NCBI GenBank assembly: GCA_021816775.1
Contig: JAKAXA010000018.1
Coordinates: forward strand, 1-64,000
Direction: 5' to 3'
Length of the DNA: 64,000 nt
Source: Pseudomonadota bacterium
GTDB lineage: Bacteria > Pseudomonadota > Gammaproteobacteria > Steroidobacterales > Steroidobacteraceae
Shown here: positions 62,673 to 64,000 of the stretch, piece by piece
How the letters are laid out: each line of letters opens with the position of its first letter
Numbering within the stretch: position 1 is the first letter of the stretch
The notes under the pieces: generated by a model
What the model saw: the letters and a program-made list of their open reading frames with translations, nothing else
What the model was told of the DNA's origin: nothing
Database searches by the model: none
Made by a program: the position numbers and the translations under genes

Positions 62673-62716
62673 GACTTTTAATCCGCCGCTCGACGGTTCG
62701 AATCCGTCACGCCCCA
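62673..62716 (+). repeat. attR-like degenerate tRNA-Lys 3' copy
   Basis: GACTTTTAATCCGC, CGACGGTTCG and TCCGTCACGCCCCA recur here in the same order as in tRNA-Lys; 41 of 44 bases are identical. It lacks the 5' half and CCA and is not a functional tRNA. Confidence 0.75.
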
Positions 62717-62738
62717 AAATGATCTCAACGGATGGCTG

Positions 62739-64000
62739 TCACCGCCGGTCGCCGACGCTGCCGCGGCTGCTGAGCGCAGCGTACGCTGCGCTCAGCAGCG
62801 ACAATCGACTTCCAGGCGGCATGTCGGTGGCGATCTGCCACATCATCATGCCGCCGAGGCCATGGCTCCTCACGTAGCGGGCTTTCGCCGCGACGGACAC
62901 CGGGTCCTCGAAGCTGATCCATCGATGCGAGTGCGCGTTGTATGCGTAGACCGAACTCACGATTTGATCGATGCGCACATAATGGCGGGTGAAGCCGGAC
63001 TGAAGCAGCTTCACGGCCATCCGGTAGGTGCCAGAGCCTTTGAACATGGGGAGATCATATCGCCTGGTTTTTCCGGGATTAAACGCTTGGTACAGGCCGT
63101 ACGCGGCGCCTCCCTGGGCGACTCCACCGTAAGCTTTCAACAATGCCGGGAAACCCAGAAGTATCCTGCGCGCGGGGACGCCCCTGAAGGTCAGGAAGTC
63201 GACGGCCTGCACGTCGCTGACGTGATAGAAGCCCGCGGCCAGCGGCGATGCGGGATCCGAGAGCAGATTCGAATCGTTCGCCGTGAGCGGGGGACCAGGA
63301 TAGAGCGGCGAATGCCACGCGTAGCCCATCAGAGAGAGATAGGCTTGGCGCGAAATTGCGGCAAGATTGTCGTGGCAGGAGAGCGTTCCCCCGCACTCGA
63401 TGCTGCGCAGGGTTTCCCAGTCCGCGGGCACCTCGACGCTGATAAAGGCGGTCGGTCCGAGCGCTGATCTCAGCGAGGCCACGAGAGCGGCGAGCTTGCC
63501 GCCTTGGTTGCCTAGGAAAAACGCATTCGGTTCGAAATCGAGGTCGACTCCGTCAAGATGGTATGCAGCGAGGATGGTGTGAACGGAGCGAACGAATTGC
63601 CGCGGATGGTCGAGCGCATTGTCCATGGTCGCCTGACTATGCGCGCCGCCGATCGAGACAATCTTTTGCAACGTATGTCTTCGGTTCTCGAGCCGCGCGA
63701 ACGCCCCAAAGCTGCCAGCGGACGCCTTCGCGAGATCGGGGCAGCTGGTAGGACTTCGGGCGCAATATCCCCGGCGATCCTGAGCAGACAGGTCGACCCG
63801 CGGATGGCTGAAATAGACGTCGCCAGCGCCATTGACCTGCAGGAACGCATAAGCCAGGACATTGATGCGATTGAGGGCCCGGCTGAATGCGGTATTGCGC
63901 CGCGGCTTACCCGCGCCGTCGAGACTTCCAGGCACCGGGAATCCGGGGTAGAAGGTCGCGTTGTCGGACCAGAAGGTCATCAGAACGTATCGCTTGGCGC
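62739..64000 (-). CDS. Glycoside hydrolase family 18 (chitinase-like) protein, 5' end outside window
   Basis: The visible part covers about 420 codons. The GH18 catalytic motif DGVDLDFE (DxxDxDxE) is present, with the final Glu as acid. Other fold elements are VLAYAFLQVNGAGDVYF, QKIVSIGGAHSQATM, YLSLMGYAWHSPLYPGPPL and LGGMMMWQIATDMP near the end. It probably hydrolyses chitin or a similar GlcNAc polymer. The frame continues open past an in-frame ATG at 63980 (preceded by KRYVL) to the window edge, so the true start and any signal peptide are missing. It ends 23 bases from the degenerate tRNA-Lys copy. Confidence 0.88.
   Translation of the reverse strand, partial: AKRYVLMTFWSDNATFYPGFPVPGSLDGAGKPRRNTAFSRALNRINVLAYAFLQVNGAGDVYFSHPRVDLSAQDRRGYCARSPTSCPDLAKASAGSFGAFARLENRRHTLQKIVSIGGAHSQATMDNALDHPRQFVRSVHTILAAYHLDGVDLDFEPNAFFLGNQGGKLAALVASLRSALGPTAFISVEVPADWETLRSIECGGTLSCHDNLAAISRQAYLSLMGYAWHSPLYPGPPLTANDSNLLSDPASPLAAGFYHVSDVQAVDFLTFRGVPARRILLGFPALLKAYGGVAQGGAAYGLYQAFNPGKTRRYDLPMFKGSGTYRMAVKLLQSGFTRHYVRIDQIVSSVYAYNAHSHRWISFEDPVSVAAKARYVRSHGLGGMMMWQIATDMPPGSRLSLLSAAYAALSSRGSVGDRR
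62766..62799. repeat. 34-base perfect palindrome inside the GH18 3' end
   Basis: GCTGCTGAGCGCAGC (62766-62780), GTAC, and GCTGCGCTCAGCAGC (62785-62799) form a perfect palindrome with 15-base arms. It codes for LLSAAYAALSS. The strong stem in the transcript could pause or terminate transcription. Confidence 0.6.

Larger units (their letters stand above)
61080..62716. mobile_element. Small tRNA-Lys-associated island carrying two toxin-antitoxin loci
   Basis: The segment between the intact tRNA-Lys and its degenerate 3' copy holds one NadS/RelE-type locus (broken toxin) and one HigBA-type locus. No integrase is present, so it is a remnant of a larger island or an immobile cassette. Codon and base composition inside are less GC-rich than in the adjacent tol and que genes. 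Integration is inferred from the direct repeat. Confidence 0.65.

Noticed and set aside
62671-62720. A second tRNA-Lys gene
   Set aside because: Only the 3' half is present, with mismatches in the anticodon arm region and no CCA; it is a duplicated att site.
1-64000. CRISPR array
   Set aside because: No regularly spaced repeats with unique spacers; the only tandem units (2-96) lack spacers and no cas genes are present.

Overview
The window is a GC-rich proteobacterial chromosome segment. The gene order (truncated yebC)-ruvC-ruvA-ruvB-ybgC-tolQ-tolR-tolA-tolB-pal-cpoB-queE-queC-tRNA-Lys, the sucA-sucB-lpdA operon, a RelA-type ppGpp synthetase and a large TonB-dependent receptor point to a gammaproteobacterium, most likely of the Xanthomonadales/Nevskiales/Steroidobacter side. 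That placement is inferred from synteny and composition, not from a marker gene.

Left part (1-17 kb), mostly accessory: four tandem 23-24 bp repeats at the edge that look like an insertion-sequence terminus; a PagL-like outer-membrane protein; two tandem CPBP (CAAX-protease-like) membrane proteins, the second running antisense into a decayed glutathione S-transferase gene; a 960-residue TonB-dependent receptor; a BlaI/M56-peptidase regulatory pair; a YncE/phosphoesterase two-domain protein; a diguanylate cyclase; a chemotaxis-type protein broken by one extra G; an RlpA lipoprotein and a short-chain dehydrogenase.

Central part (17-41 kb): a 5-oxoproline module (5-oxoprolinase, DUF969 and DUF979 membrane proteins, DUF2891); a seven-gene minus-strand operon of YCII/DGPF and VOC proteins ending in an ECF42-type sigma factor, with a matching promoter at its head; a 1246-residue PAS/GAF/GGDEF/EAL protein; a large BNR-repeat secreted protein; an MFS transporter; a CHRD protein; two membrane diguanylate cyclases; tRNA-Arg(CCT); and two small membrane proteins. 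Four GGDEF/EAL proteins in about 28 kb make cyclic-di-GMP a recurrent theme.

Right part (41-64 kb), mostly core: the 2-oxoglutarate dehydrogenase operon, preceded by a possible 38-codon leader ORF; relA; an insertion sequence whose transposase carries an N-terminal DruA-like (DUF4338) domain and is split at a canonical A AAA AAG slippery site; a yebC gene missing its 5' end next to that element; the ruvCAB and tol-pal operons; and queuosine genes up to tRNA-Lys(TTT). The 3' part of tRNA-Lys is duplicated 1.6 kb downstream. It brackets a small island holding one decayed and one intact toxin-antitoxin pair, each with a palindrome in its control region. The window ends inside a GH18 (chitinase-like) gene.
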